DNA of 64,000 nucleotides from contig NC_068564.1 of assembly GCF_022201045.2 (NCBI RefSeq), positions 19,559,001-19,623,000 of the forward strand, read 5' to 3'. Within the stretch, counting starts at the first letter, position 1; each line of letters opens with the position of its first letter. The translations under genes were made by a program, and so were the position numbers. This DNA comes from Citrus sinensis. Taxonomy: Eukaryota > Streptophyta > Magnoliopsida > Sapindales > Rutaceae. Shown piece after piece: positions 47,070 through 58,201 of the stretch. The notes under the pieces are model-generated. The model worked only from the letters and a program-made list of their open reading frames with translations, was not told the origin of the DNA and made no database searches.

Positions 47070-49208
47070 ATATAAAACACAGTTTTATACTACATTATTC
47101 AACAGCTTAAATTATTTTATAAAAATACATGAATACTTATTTAAGGGATAATCAATTACAGCATGGAATCTCTTGAGAAGATTTGGTGATAAAATTGATC
47201 CAGAAAAGTTTGAAATAGTTTGAATGACCAAGTGCGAATTGTACCTATGATAGCACCACAATGCATGTTGGCATATGGCTCTTCGCAGGTGATGATTTCC
47301 CACAATGCCATACCAAATGAGTAAACATCAACCTAGACAAAGAAAAGAAAGCTTAAATGATGTTATCACCATATAGGTTTCCACACTTATATTTGCTTCT
47401 ATTATGATTATTCGAAAAAAAGAGAAAATAAACCCTCACCTTTTCAGAGATCCTATTGTTGCTGCCATTCAATAGCTCTGGTGCCATCCACGGAAGGGTT
47501 CCACACACGCCACCGGATACAAGTTTATTGCATTTAATTCTTGACAAACCAAAATCTCCAACCTGCAAAAGCAGGAAAGTCAATTCTGAGTGAAATATGC
47601 TATTCTTCCAATCATTTTATGCTCGCAAATTAAAAGATCCAAAGACATTAGCCTACGTATGCTTTTAGTAACAGCATTTAATTAATCACATGTCAAGAGC
47701 AAGGGTGTCTGCAAGTGTTGACACAAAGTAGAAGAAGGCCATATTCAATATTATCTAAGTTTTTGCCAACTTGCAAATCGGTCGTTGGGGATCCCTCAAA
47801 TTGACAAGCAAATTGTCACACTTCAAATCAAAATGCATGATATTCTTCATATGTAAATAGTCCATGCCAAAAGCAGCATCCATCATGAGCATTAGCTTTT
47901 TGCGGCGATCAAGTATTCTGCAGGAATAGTTTTAAAGACTCTGTGAATCTACTCCCTGTTTGAGATATGTACAAGGGAAAATAAGATATGCTAGTCGACT
48001 CACCTGTCCTTCCTTGCAAGGACATGCCTCAGTGATCCATTCACCATATATTCAGTTACAGTGGCCATTGTTCCTCCAGGTGCATTGGGGACGACACCAT
48101 AAAATGCTACTACATTTGGATGGTGAAGATTTGATATGATATGCGCCTCTCTCCAGAAGTCTTTAATCTGTATATTTACTAATGTTATATTTCCACCCCA
48201 AGAAGAAAAAACAAATTCTGTTTGATAACGACTAATTTGTGAACTCCCCGTGCATCGACTTGCCATCTCTTTGTACAAAAGGTTGGGTGAAATTTTTTAT
48301 TTTTCCATATTTAGAAAAATAAGGATGTCAACACAAAGCAAAGTACTATGTATTTTATCTAGTGTGGATGGGCATGCAACTGTTTGTACAAAGAGTTACT
48401 GGAAGAAGGAACATTGCAGACTCCAATGCACATCTGCTCTAGATTTTGCCTCCCTATATATAATGAAGATATATACTAAAGAGTGGGATTTTAACTATTC
48501 TGATCTAAAGAGTCCAAAAGGTAGGATATAATCTTGCAGTGTCATTTTACATGCATGCTTTTATTAACCCAAAAAAAAAATTGTTAAGCATTTTAGAGCA
48601 AAAATTTTCAATAACTTGTTTCTGATTTTCCACAACTGAAAGGTTTAATGCATATTAAAAAAATTAAATTGTACAAATATGAATATCGTGATAAGAGTAT
48701 CTTGAGTAGAAGGAAAGAGAAGACCCACCAACCGTTCTTGTTCTGATGATCTGCCCAAAAAACAACTCTTTTTGATTCTCTTAATGGCAATATCTGTTCC
48801 CCTCCATTTTCCACGATAGACAGTTCCAAATGTACAGGAACCTAACTCTTCCAATTCTTCAAGATCACTGTCCTTGATTATCTGCAGATAAGCATATGAA
48901 TAATGCATTTAATTCAACATATATAGACTTTCACAAAAGCTTTTATATAAAAATTAAAAGGAAATATACTTACAGAACTTGGGTTTATGCATTCTTGATT
49001 AGCAAGCATCTTGTCTTTATGACTGTTTTCTGACGGTTCAGTTTGGGCACAATATGCAATTCTAGGCTTTCGCCCCTCAGATGATACTCTCCTGATAAAT
49101 ACCTTGTCAGCCCCATAGTAATATTTGTGGTCTTCGTCATTGATTGTACCCTCTCTACTTGAAGCAGGATTCATCAATTTCTGAAGACAGCATACAGAAA
49201 TGACTGAA
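47070..49208 (-). pseudogene. Truncated duplicate of the PB1/Raf-like kinase gene
   Basis: Introns included, this segment copies about 12,490-15,238 on the same strand. Exon equivalents are 48974-49180, 48729-48881, 48004-48167, 47770-47917, 47440-47562 and 47245-47332, each the same length as in the parent. About 600 bp are deleted at 48,937, removing the parental exons 14589-14927 and 14408-14494. The PB1 exon and the last C-lobe exon lie outside the copied block. Inactivating signs: the P-loop reads GSCTFGTVY (second Gly to Cys), and the donor after the [10 protein letters not shown] exon is TT instead of GT (47,768-47,769). Other replacements are GGVCGTLPW and [12 protein letters not shown]-level segmental duplication, not a retrocopy. 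Confidence 0.9.
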
Positions 49209-50763
49209 ATTTGGGTAAATTTACATCTGAATTTTTTAATTTTTATTTATTATTTACTGATCCCATGCACCTTAGATATATGTATTCTGTTATGTGCTTT
49301 CATTTTTTATTATTTGACTTTTCAAACAATTTGTTTAAGTGATTTTTGTGTCTACATTTCTTTGGCATCATTGATTCTATTAAACAAAAGTTGGTATGAT
49401 TGTCAAATAACAGGCTTGTAGGCAGAAAAGCCTACTTAGAGTCTTAGATAAAAAGGGATTTAATTTCTTTAATTCAAGTTTTAACCAGTTCTTTGCCCTT
49501 TTATTTTTCAATAAATCTCGCTTGACGAGGCCAACTTCGAACTTCCGTTAAAAAAATAAATACAATAATTCAATTACTAAGTACCACTCACGAGACAAGT
49601 ATGGGCCATTGGTTTCCAGAGTTTTCATTCCATGAAGACATTATTAAGAAGCTAGCTAGCACTGCAATGAAGACATATGTGTAAGATTCAGAGAGTGAAA
49701 TAAGGGCGTTTCTTAACAAGTTTGTTTCACTACCAGTTCATCCATACTTTGTTTTATTGCTCTTATTCGAGTGATCGGTAGTGGTGATGTTTCCTCAGTT
49801 CATCTAGATCTGATTTGAAGTAACTGGATAAACATATATATTGCTCTTACTCTACTGAACATTAATATCAGGAGAAATTTAAGCTTTTCGATCTTAGTTC
49901 CTCTACTTTATTATATCATAACTAGTCATCAAATATAGTTTTTTTAAGCCCAAACCTCAGTTCATATTAAGAGAAATAGGCCTAGGTCCTCTGAAAGTCA
50001 ATCCAAATTTGGAGTGTTGGGCCTTGGCAGGGGCTATTGTGGGCTTAAATTTGAATAAATGTAATCAGATAATAATCAACAATAAATTAAAAAAAAGTTT
50101 GTCTTAATTAAAACTATTATTTAAGCTATAAATAAACTTTCACTTATTAATAAAAAATACAGATAAAAAATTAGTTTAAATGCAACAAGTTGAGGGCATA
50201 GGTTCAAGTGATATCAATTGTATGATGTGACTCTTATTCCTCTCTTATTTGAATAGAGGTAGATAATTTCACCCACAAATGTGGATATATTTTTTTGAAA
50301 CTACTCACAAGTGTGGATATTAGAGAGGAGGATATATTTTAGTATCGATATTCAAACAGTTAGCTCCTGCTAGTTTACTCTAATTACAAATACAATAAAC
50401 AGTCAACGTAAATTTATCAGCTCTTAAGAAGGTGTGGATAAGTTATATTACATTTTACTTAAGAGTTGCACTAATAACTTAACATGTACATCCAATCAAA
50501 CAACAATTATTTTAAATTTTGAGATGAATTTTATTAAATACTGAAGTAATTATTATAATTATTTTAAATTTTTATTTTTTATTTCTCTTATCTAAGAATT
50601 ATTAATTCAATACTTAGAACAAACTCAATTCAGTAATAAATATTCGTCACTGTAAAATTTATGAGTAAATTAGTACTGGTTTTAAAGTATTTCTGTCAAA
50701 CTTTTCTATCTGAATATCATTACCCAAAATTTATTGCATTATTTGTGTTAAAAGAAAAAAAAA
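49209..50763. other. Intergenic DNA with a leader-like copy at 49605-49830
   Basis: 49,605-49,830 matches the leader region of the first DUF247 gene (36,046-36,240), including 'gccattggtt..ttttcattcca' and 'gctctta/cattc..gtgat..ataGTG'. Here the donor equivalent reads AACAAGTTTG rather than AACAAGTAAG. Short matches to 36,240 also appear right at the kinase-copy breakpoint (49,205: GAAATTTGGGTAAATTTA). The rest is AT-rich. Confidence 0.5.
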
Positions 50764-50974
50764 ATGAATGAGAAACATTTCGACCAAAGTGTTGGGACTG
50801 GACCCACATGCAGTCTCCTTTGTATTATTAGTAAACATTTTGCTTTCTTTTATCAAAAGAAAGCAGAGGATCGAATTCCTTGCAATGGTAAGATTGGGAT
50901 CTTGTCAAGCAAGAATCATTGCACTGGAAAGATTGCGATCTCATCAAGCAATAGGAACGGCAGCCTTCAAACAA
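50764..50974 (+). promoter_or_regulatory. Probable 5' exon of the second DUF247 gene
   Basis: Ends CGGCAGCCTTCAAACAA/GTAAGT at 50,974/50,975; the acceptor AAATGCAG is at 51,370-51,377. An ATG at 50,764 opens a frame that, if spliced at these sites, would join in phase to the ATG at 51,386. It could therefore be a coding or a leader exon. The peptide it encodes has no family match that I recognise, and leader is more likely. Confidence 0.45.
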
Positions 50975-51385
50975 GTAAGTTATCACAAAATTGTTTAAAA
51001 TAATGTATTTTATAGCGGTGAAACATTAATTGAATTTTGGTATTACTAAGGAAACAAGAATTGAAATTGAAACAATTTTTTAAGTTGTTTACGGTCATTC
51101 AATTAGTTGGTTATTTTTGTTGATTTTGTTCCACTTCCTCTTCTTGTACAAGTAGTGCGGTAACTATAATTCTTAGATGTTGAAACTATTATCAATCACT
51201 AGTTGTTAGCTAATACACATCTGAATTTTTGAAATTCAGACATAATTCTTGACATTCATGGTAACTTTTATGAAAATTTAAGTACTTGTGTTTTCTGTGG
51301 ATGTCAATAATTTATGGAAATGCAGATTTCAACATTGTTGAAATTTTATAGTGCTTGAGATTGTGACTTAAATGCAGACCAAGAC

Positions 51386-53234
51386 ATGGCAAGTGAACCA
51401 GCTGACATAGTGCTTGATCTTGTTGGGGAAAAGCTTCGTCGTCTAACTGCTACGCCATCTGATCAGTTCAACATTTTCAAGGTGCCTGATGTACTGCGAA
51501 AGTTAAATGAAAAGGCTTATGAACCAGAAATGCTAGCAATCGGTCCTTATCATCACGGCAAAGAACAATTATTGGGCTTTGAAGAGCACAAAACGCGGTA
51601 TCTTAAAAAACTTCTAGAGCGTACGAGTATACCTTTGTCAGACTACGTCATGGCCATGAGGGCATTGGAAGAAAGAGCTCGAAAGTGTTATGGAAGATCT
51701 ATAAGTTTAAACAGAGATGAGTTTGTGCAAATGATGCTTCTCGATGGTTGCTTTATTGTTGAGTTAATTTGCAAGTTTTCTCGACACCCAAGACACTTGA
51801 GAGGAGATGATGACCCAAATTTTAAACTAGGTTGGATGTTACCTTCCATAGCACGAGATATGTTTTTGCTTGAGAATCAACTTCCATTTTTTGTTATTTG
51901 GAAGTTGTTTATCATGATTCATGACTGACATGCCTAGTGATTCAAGGAACAAAAGCTTTCTTGTCATGATCCTGCATTTTTTCAATGGCATATTACCAGG
52001 GAAAGGTTGTCGAAGAGATATTGTTTATCAAGTTGATGTTTACCCCATAAATGAAATAAAACATTTGGTCCATTTAATACACGAAAATTGGCTTCCTTCA
52101 CCTGCAGGAGTTGACGCATATAGGAATAATGCCACAAATAATCGTTACTGGAGCTTCATTGGTTCTGCCACAGAGATTCAAGAGGCTGGAATCCACTTCC
52201 GGAAGGTTGAGGTCCTTAAAGATGATTCCTTGTTCGATATTAAGTTTGAAAATGGGGTAATGAAGATGCCGTCCTTGGAAATTGGTGATGCTACAGAAAC
52301 AATTTTACAGAATTTCATTGCATACGAGCAGTGTTCTCAAGACTTAAATCCGAAGCATGTAATCGATTTTGTCGAATTCCTGAACTGCCTCATCAAATCT
52401 TCAAAGGATGCTGAATTACTCCGCCGTCGTGGAATAATTGAGAATTTGTTAGGAGATGACGAAGTGATTGCAACCTTATTGAACAAGCTTAGTGATCGTC
52501 TTGTACACGGTGATGCGCAGTTCTATGTTATGCCGCTGGTGAGCACACCGAACAGCAAGGTTTCCACACTTTTCAAGCAAGTGCAAGCTCCCATAATTTT
52601 AAAAAAACGAGTGAATGGCAAGAGAGAATAGAGAGAGAAATTCAGAGAAGAAGAAGAAACTGAGTCCAGAATTTTATATATCCATCAAATACAACCATGG
52701 AAATACTTATAGCAGCAAGAATATGCTCACAGCTGTCGAAAATAAATAACAACCTCTCTCTATAACAAAAATTATTCTCTAAATAGCTAAGGCCGTTAGA
52801 AACCGAATCCTCTGCTCATATATGCTCAGTGTGTGTAATCCTTGAACCATTTGGGAGGCTTCCTTACGCGACTTGGCTTGATGATATCTTGGGGTCGGTT
52901 TTGGATAGCCTCACTTGAGTTTGCCTGGGCCTTTTCCTCGCTATTGATAGAGCTAGCTGAGTTGGGCTTGTCTAACTGTAATATTGGGGTTGTATCATTC
53001 TATTACGGTGACGTTTTTCACGAAATGGCTTTGCATTGCAGCAGGCCTCGTAATCAGTGGATGGTCGTGTTGAGGCGGCGTCTTGAAAACTTGAGGGCCT
53101 GGTTGAGGCACAATTATTTCAGCACTGGATTGGCAATCATATCCTTTGTTGGTGCTGTTGTCCTTCTTCTCCTAACGTTGCTGCAAGCTCTGTTTGCAGT
53201 TCTTTCTTATTATCAACAAGCGCCAAGTCATTGA
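51386..53234 (+). pseudogene. DUF247 (UPF0481) gene broken by frameshift and solo LTR
   Basis: Paralogue of the gene at 39,214. The ATG at 51386 starts MASEPADIVLDLVGEKLRRL, then FKVPDVLRKLN, AYEPEMLAIGPYHHG, FEEHKTRYLKKLLER and ENQLPFFVIWKLF. At 51914-51920 an extra ATGATTC beside ATGACTG shifts the frame into an early TGA. Coding continues from 51,921 in another frame through ATEIQEAGIHFRKV and LLGDDEVIATLLNKL to DAQFY at about 52,525. There a solo LTR (52526-52997) interrupts; coding resumes as YGDVFHEMALHCSRPRNQW and ends in a C-terminal membrane helix and SYYQQAPSH at 53,234. Two independent lesions make it a pseudogene in this haplotype. Confidence 0.9.
52526..52997 (-). mobile_element. 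472-bp solo LTR inserted in the DUF247 pseudogene
   Basis: Begins TGTTATGCCG and ends TTGTATCA (TG..CA) and is flanked by identical 5-bp copies TTCTA at 52521-52525 and 52998-53002. Removing the LTR and one TTCTA joins GCGCAGTTCTA to TTACGGTGAC and restores an open DUF247 frame. No internal retroelement sequence remains, so this is a solo LTR left by LTR-LTR recombination. A TATATAA and CT-rich leader-like tract on the minus strand near 52,650-52,680 suggest minus orientation. Confidence 0.88.
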
Positions 53235-54419
53235 GTATAAAAGCAGGTGCAGTGATTGTGGTATTGGAGACATGTATTAATTCGAAGCGCAACTGAAATA
53301 CGGTTGTAGGGACTGGCTGTGTTATGCAAAATCTGTGTGAAAAAATTCTCACTCCAAAGGAGTGTAAATTGAATTCACAAACCGCAATTGAGTTGCCAAT
53401 AGGAAATCGACCACCTGTCAATGAATTCTTAAATTGCCTATTTAATATTTCAATTTGTTTATGCTTTTGCAATAAATAAAATATTTTCCTTTGCTCGCTA
53501 AAAATGCTTTAGAAGGCTTTCAGAACAAGTGCATTTATTTCCGTTTTGGCTGCATTTTTCATGCTTCTGGGGTCCTACTCAATACAAACCAAAAAATTGC
53601 GGCACAAACATCTTTTTACAGTTCTTGCTTATTTAAATAAATGACAGGCTCTGTTTCAATAATAATGATAGAAAATTATAAATGTCGATTTGAGATTTGG
53701 GGTTGCCAATGTTATTGTATCATATACAACTTTAGTAACGGTTACAATATCGTGTTTGATATATGTATGTCCGTAGGTGTTCGACAGAATGCCCAGATGA
53801 AGTGGTTTTGACGGGGAAGCCTAAATTGAAAATTTGCAGCAAATGAACGAGAGCCTCTAGAAGGTTTGGGGCAAGAACAATCGAGAATAGTGCAAGACAA
53901 GGATGTGAATCACCAAAGGATAATTCACTGACGTAATCTAGACCCCTTGATTTATATTTAAAGTAGGTTCAACGAAGCATTAACTAATTAATCATAAAAC
54001 AACTTTGAATTTGATGTCTACATGATTTGCTCTAGCTAGGAATTTTACATAGGCTCCCGTTTAAATTTATACTTCAGTAAAGACCAAGCCATATAAGGTT
54101 CTCGATGCTATATCTCTGCTGCGTAATTTTAACTCTTAGATTTTTGGGTTTCTTTAAAATTGAGGCTGATCCTCAACTTCAAATTTTAATATATTTTCAT
54201 TTATTTTTTGACTTTATTATGGACTTAACTCTCCAAATTACCGACATTTTTAAAGCTAAATAAATTTTAAGAAAGGATAAAATTTCAACTTGTCTCTTAC
54301 TTACAGATCGTCTTTAATCCACTATCTAAAAAGTTGAAAACATCAATTTAATCCCATTTACTTTTTAAGAAGAAAAAGAAAAATCATCAATTCTAGCAGC
54401 CGTGTTGGGCTTTTAAGAT

Positions 54420-54450
<31 letters not shown>

Positions 54451-54470
54451 TTATTATTATAAGTGCATGG
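53235..54470. other. Intergenic DNA with (CTT)n tract
   Basis: 3' flank of the DUF247 pseudogene and then AT-rich DNA without recognisable genes. At 54,419-54,460 an uninterrupted CTT run passes into ATT repeats. Confidence 0.45.
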
Positions 54471-54478
54471 GTTGATGG

Positions 54479-55820
54479 TAGGGGTGGCAAAACGAATAAA
54501 CGAATCGAATTCGAATTGAATCGTAAACGAATTGGGTTAAAATTCTATGGATTCGGATTCGATTCGTTTATTAAACAAATTGAAATTTCATGATTCGGAT
54601 TTGATTCATTTATTAAACGAATATTTGGTTTGATTCGTTTAATTCGTTTAAGAGAATTGATAAACGAATCGAACCGAATCGAATCGAATCAGGATTCGTT
54701 ACAATTCATTTAGAAAAATATAATTAATAAACAAAATTAAGTAAAATAAAATATAAAAAAAATCACAAATTTAGCATTCCAGAACAAAATACAAATAACT
54801 CAAACCATATTATGCAGTCATCCAAATACCAAATTATAAATCCCTAATAATACAAATAACAATAATTCAAATTCAAATTATAAAGTAAGGTAATTTCTTT
54901 AATTCTCTTCATTTGTCTTTTTCACCTTGAAAACAAAAATCCTACACCAAAAAGTAAATAAAATGTTGTTAACATATATAAACGAAATAATTCAAATTAA
55001 TTGAACAATAAAAGATCATATATATATATATATATTAAAATTAATTAATTAATTTTTAATTTTTTAACAGTGATATAATTGAAGAGTATGAGCAAGAAAT
55101 AAAAAAGCTTGCACTAATATTATATTATATTATATATATATATATAAATTTATTTTTTAAAATTTTTAACAATGACATAATTGAAGAATACGAGCAAAAA
55201 ATAAAAAAAACTAACAGCCTGGCACTAATGGACTCTTTGAATTCGTCTTGATGGAAAAAGCTAAAAGCATACATAGTTTACAACATATCTTTCGAAATGA
55301 AAAAGCAAGCACTTGGATGCAAAAATAATAAAAAAGAGAAAAAGAAGTGGAGCTTACTTTGGTGGTGACTGCTGCTGGTTGAGTGACGTTGATAAACTGT
55401 GAAATCAACCCTGAATTGCTAAGAGATGAAGGTAAAGAGATGTGAAATGTAAGAATTAAGATTAGGGCCGGCTGCTTTAATTGCTTTGACTTTGCTTTAG
55501 TTTAAAATTACAATATTAACCTCTAAATTTTAAAACGTTTTCAAATAAATTTAGGGATACAAAAGTAATTTAATTAAACGAATAATAAACGAATATTAAA
55601 GAATTGATCTGTATTCGATTTGTTTATGACCCGTTTATTAAATGAATCCTAAACGAATAAACGAATCAAAATCTTTAAACTTGTATTCGATTCGTTTAAT
55701 TAGCGAATCGAATCGAATTCACCCATTTATTAAATGAATCAATTTTTTCAAACCCAAACCCATTTAATTCGCATCGAATCGAATCGAATAAACGAATCCT
55801 GACCCATATTGTCACCCCTA
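54479..55820. mobile_element. 1.34-kb non-autonomous hAT element with 8-bp TSD
   Basis: Ends are TAGGGGTGGCAA (left) and, reverse-complemented, TAGGGGTGACAA (right). Identical 8-bp flanks GTTGATGG lie at 54471-54478 and 55821-55828, the TSD size of hAT elements. Both subterminal regions (54,495-54,715 and 55,575-55,800) are packed with more than a dozen copies of a CGATTCG / AAACGAAT motif in both orientations, probably transposase-binding sites. The centre is AT-rich with no transposase. Confidence 0.92.
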
Positions 55821-55828
55821 GTTGATGG

Positions 55829-56090
55829 GCCTAAAAAAACATGCTAGACACGCGAACTTGAAAAATCACGCCATACATGCAGGCTTGGGAAAAAAAATGT
55901 TGGTGGAACTTTTTTAGTGTATGGTGCACGACACCACTTGAGCACAGCACGTGTGGGTTTGTGTGGGCCGGCACAACAAAACCCATCAAGTGAGAGGGCC
56001 ATGTTGTGCTGGCCAATGGGCCCCATTAGACCTCAATTTGAGAGCTGGCGCGGCCCGTTGGCCATCATTAGGAGTGCTAATATTAATAGT
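55829..56090. repeat. GC-rich transposon-like fragment
   Basis: A stretch with GGGCCGGCACAACAAA, GGGCCATGTTGTGCTGGCC and GGCGCGGCCCGTTGGCC, of the style seen in a common plant hAT-related repeat, ending in TTAGGAGTGCTA. The 5' boundary abuts the right flank of the hAT element; no TSD was found. Open frames here are incidental. Confidence 0.4.
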
Positions 56091-57113
56091 TTTAAGAAAT
56101 AAAATTAACAATAATAATAACATAACAAAAAATCTAATAATCAAATGAGAAACAATCAATAATAACAACAATAAATTAAAAAAAAAACAAAGACAATACT
56201 TCTAATTATTCACCTGCTTCCCTAGTACCACGCTCATGGACTTTGAGATTTCTCAATATATCATCATGTAAGAACATGAGAATGCACATGCATCATGAAT
56301 TTTTTTTATTTTTAAAGAATGCATTAATAATGAAATTGAACAAGAAGAAGAAAAACAATGTCTGGGAATTTTTCACAACAAGCATTAATTCATGAAATCA
56401 AGATTCTAATTTCCTCAAATAAGTAAAGATTAGAGAAATTTAAGCTTGGGTGTGTGTGTGTGTGCAAACAACTCAATCTAAATCTTTTTTTCCAAAAAAT
56501 TCATCAATTTTCACAGTCAAAGTCTTAAATATAAAATATAGAGTTGGTCAAACTAATCTTATCATTTTGATTCTAATTTTTGACCATTTCAATTGACAGA
56601 CTTCTTTTTTTTTTGTTATAATAATAGCAAAGCCCCCTTTTTTTAAATTAAAAAACTGCGGTCAAGAGCTTTCACTCTACCCCTTAAAGTAGCCTTCTTC
56701 TCATGGTAGTTTGTCATCTGTCATATTTGTGATACACAGACTCAGATTACTCAAGGATAGCCTCACTCTTAAGAGTTATAGGTATTTATTTTTTACCATA
56801 GTGTCTGCATATATTTGAGGTCTTATGACAAGATAAGAATTAAGGCAAACAGTCATAACTCAAGTGTTAATATCAAAATCTTGAGTCAAAGTAAATACTG
56901 AATTGTCATTCATGTGCTTTTGAAGAAAGGTTAAATAACTCTAATTAAAACTTTTTCAAACTTTCAAATCTTTAGAAACATGAAAAATTGCTTGTCATTT
57001 AAAAAAAAAAGAACACAAAAACAATGATTTAAACTTAAAATTATAAATGTAAGTCCTATATCTAATTGCACAAATGCATGATTTAAAACTAAATGAGAAA
57101 TAAACATTTTGAC
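56091..57113. other. AT-rich intergenic DNA
   Basis: No gene was recognised. I looked here for a copy of the LTR-like sequence right of 61,764, as the 3' LTR of the Sirevirus-like element, and did not find it. Confidence 0.4.
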
Positions 57114-58192
57114 TTACATGGAACACACACCTAAAGTTTTCCTTAAAGTTTCAAATCGTTTGGAGTCTAAAACTTTTGTGAAAATATATGCAAGTTGTTT
57201 TTCTGTATCAATGTATTCTAAGGACATGAACTTACTCGCAACTAAATCTCTAATGAAGCGATGATGAATATCGATATTCTTAGTCCTAGAGTGTTGAACA
57301 AGATTTTTAGAAATATTGATAGCACTCGTGTTATCACAAAACATAGTCAAAGTATCCTGAACCATACCATAATTTGCAAGCATTTGTTTCATCTAAAGTA
57401 ATTAGGTGCAACAACTTCTAGTTGCAATATTTTCAGCTTCAACCGTGGAAAGAAAAACTGAATTTTGTTTCTTACTATGCCACGACACTAAGTTATTTCC
57501 AAGATAAAAACATCCTCCAGTAGTGCTTTTTCTATCATCAGTATTTCCAGCTTAATTTGTATCACTATATCCTACAAGAATTGAATTAGTGTTATTAGTG
57601 TACCAAATATCATAATTAACTGTTCCACTGACAAAACGAATGATTCGTTTGACACCAGTTAAGTATAATTCCTTTGGATTTGCTTGGTACCTAGCACATA
57701 CACCAACACTGAAACATATATCAGGTCTACTTGCAGCCAAATAAAGTAAGCTACCAATCATACTGTTGTAAAGACTAGGATCAACACTAGAATCATTATC
57801 ATCAATAGTCAACTTGGTATTAGTACTCATAGGGTTCTCATGTGTTTTGCAGAATGTAAGCCAAACCTCTTAACTAAACTCTTGGCATACTTACTTTGAT
57901 TAACAAAAATTTCATTCTCCATTTGTTTAGCATAGGTTTCTTTATTTAAGATATCATTCAAAAAGGCACTCTTAACATCCATTTGAAATAATTTAAAGCC
58001 TATTAAACAAGCAACTGCAAAAAGAAAATGAACATATTCGAGTCTAGCAATAGGTACAAATGTTTCATCAAAGTCAACACCTTCAATTTTGTTATTAAAA
58101 ATCCATTTGGTTCCTATAACATTTGTGTGACTTGGTATAGGTACTAGCATCCAAACATCAGTTCGCTCAAATTGTTCTAATTCTTCTTGCAT
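57114..58192 (-). pseudogene. Sire-like RT and RNase H remnants
   Basis: RT pieces include GTKWIFNNKI, VDFDETFVPIARLE and FKLFQMDVKSAFLND, but a deletion then removes the YVDD active site and joins to SKYAKSLVKRFGL. Later pieces are SLYNSMIGSLLYLAASRPDI and, after a break near 57,550, the RNase H segment CDNTSAINISKNLVQHSRTK with HRFIRD. Several stops separate them. Confidence 0.87.
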
Positions 58193-58201
58193 AGCTTTGA
58201 C

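Noticed and set aside
55831..56171. Cluster of 60-65-codon frames on both strands
   Set aside because: They fall in a GC-rich transposon-like fragment; none has family features.
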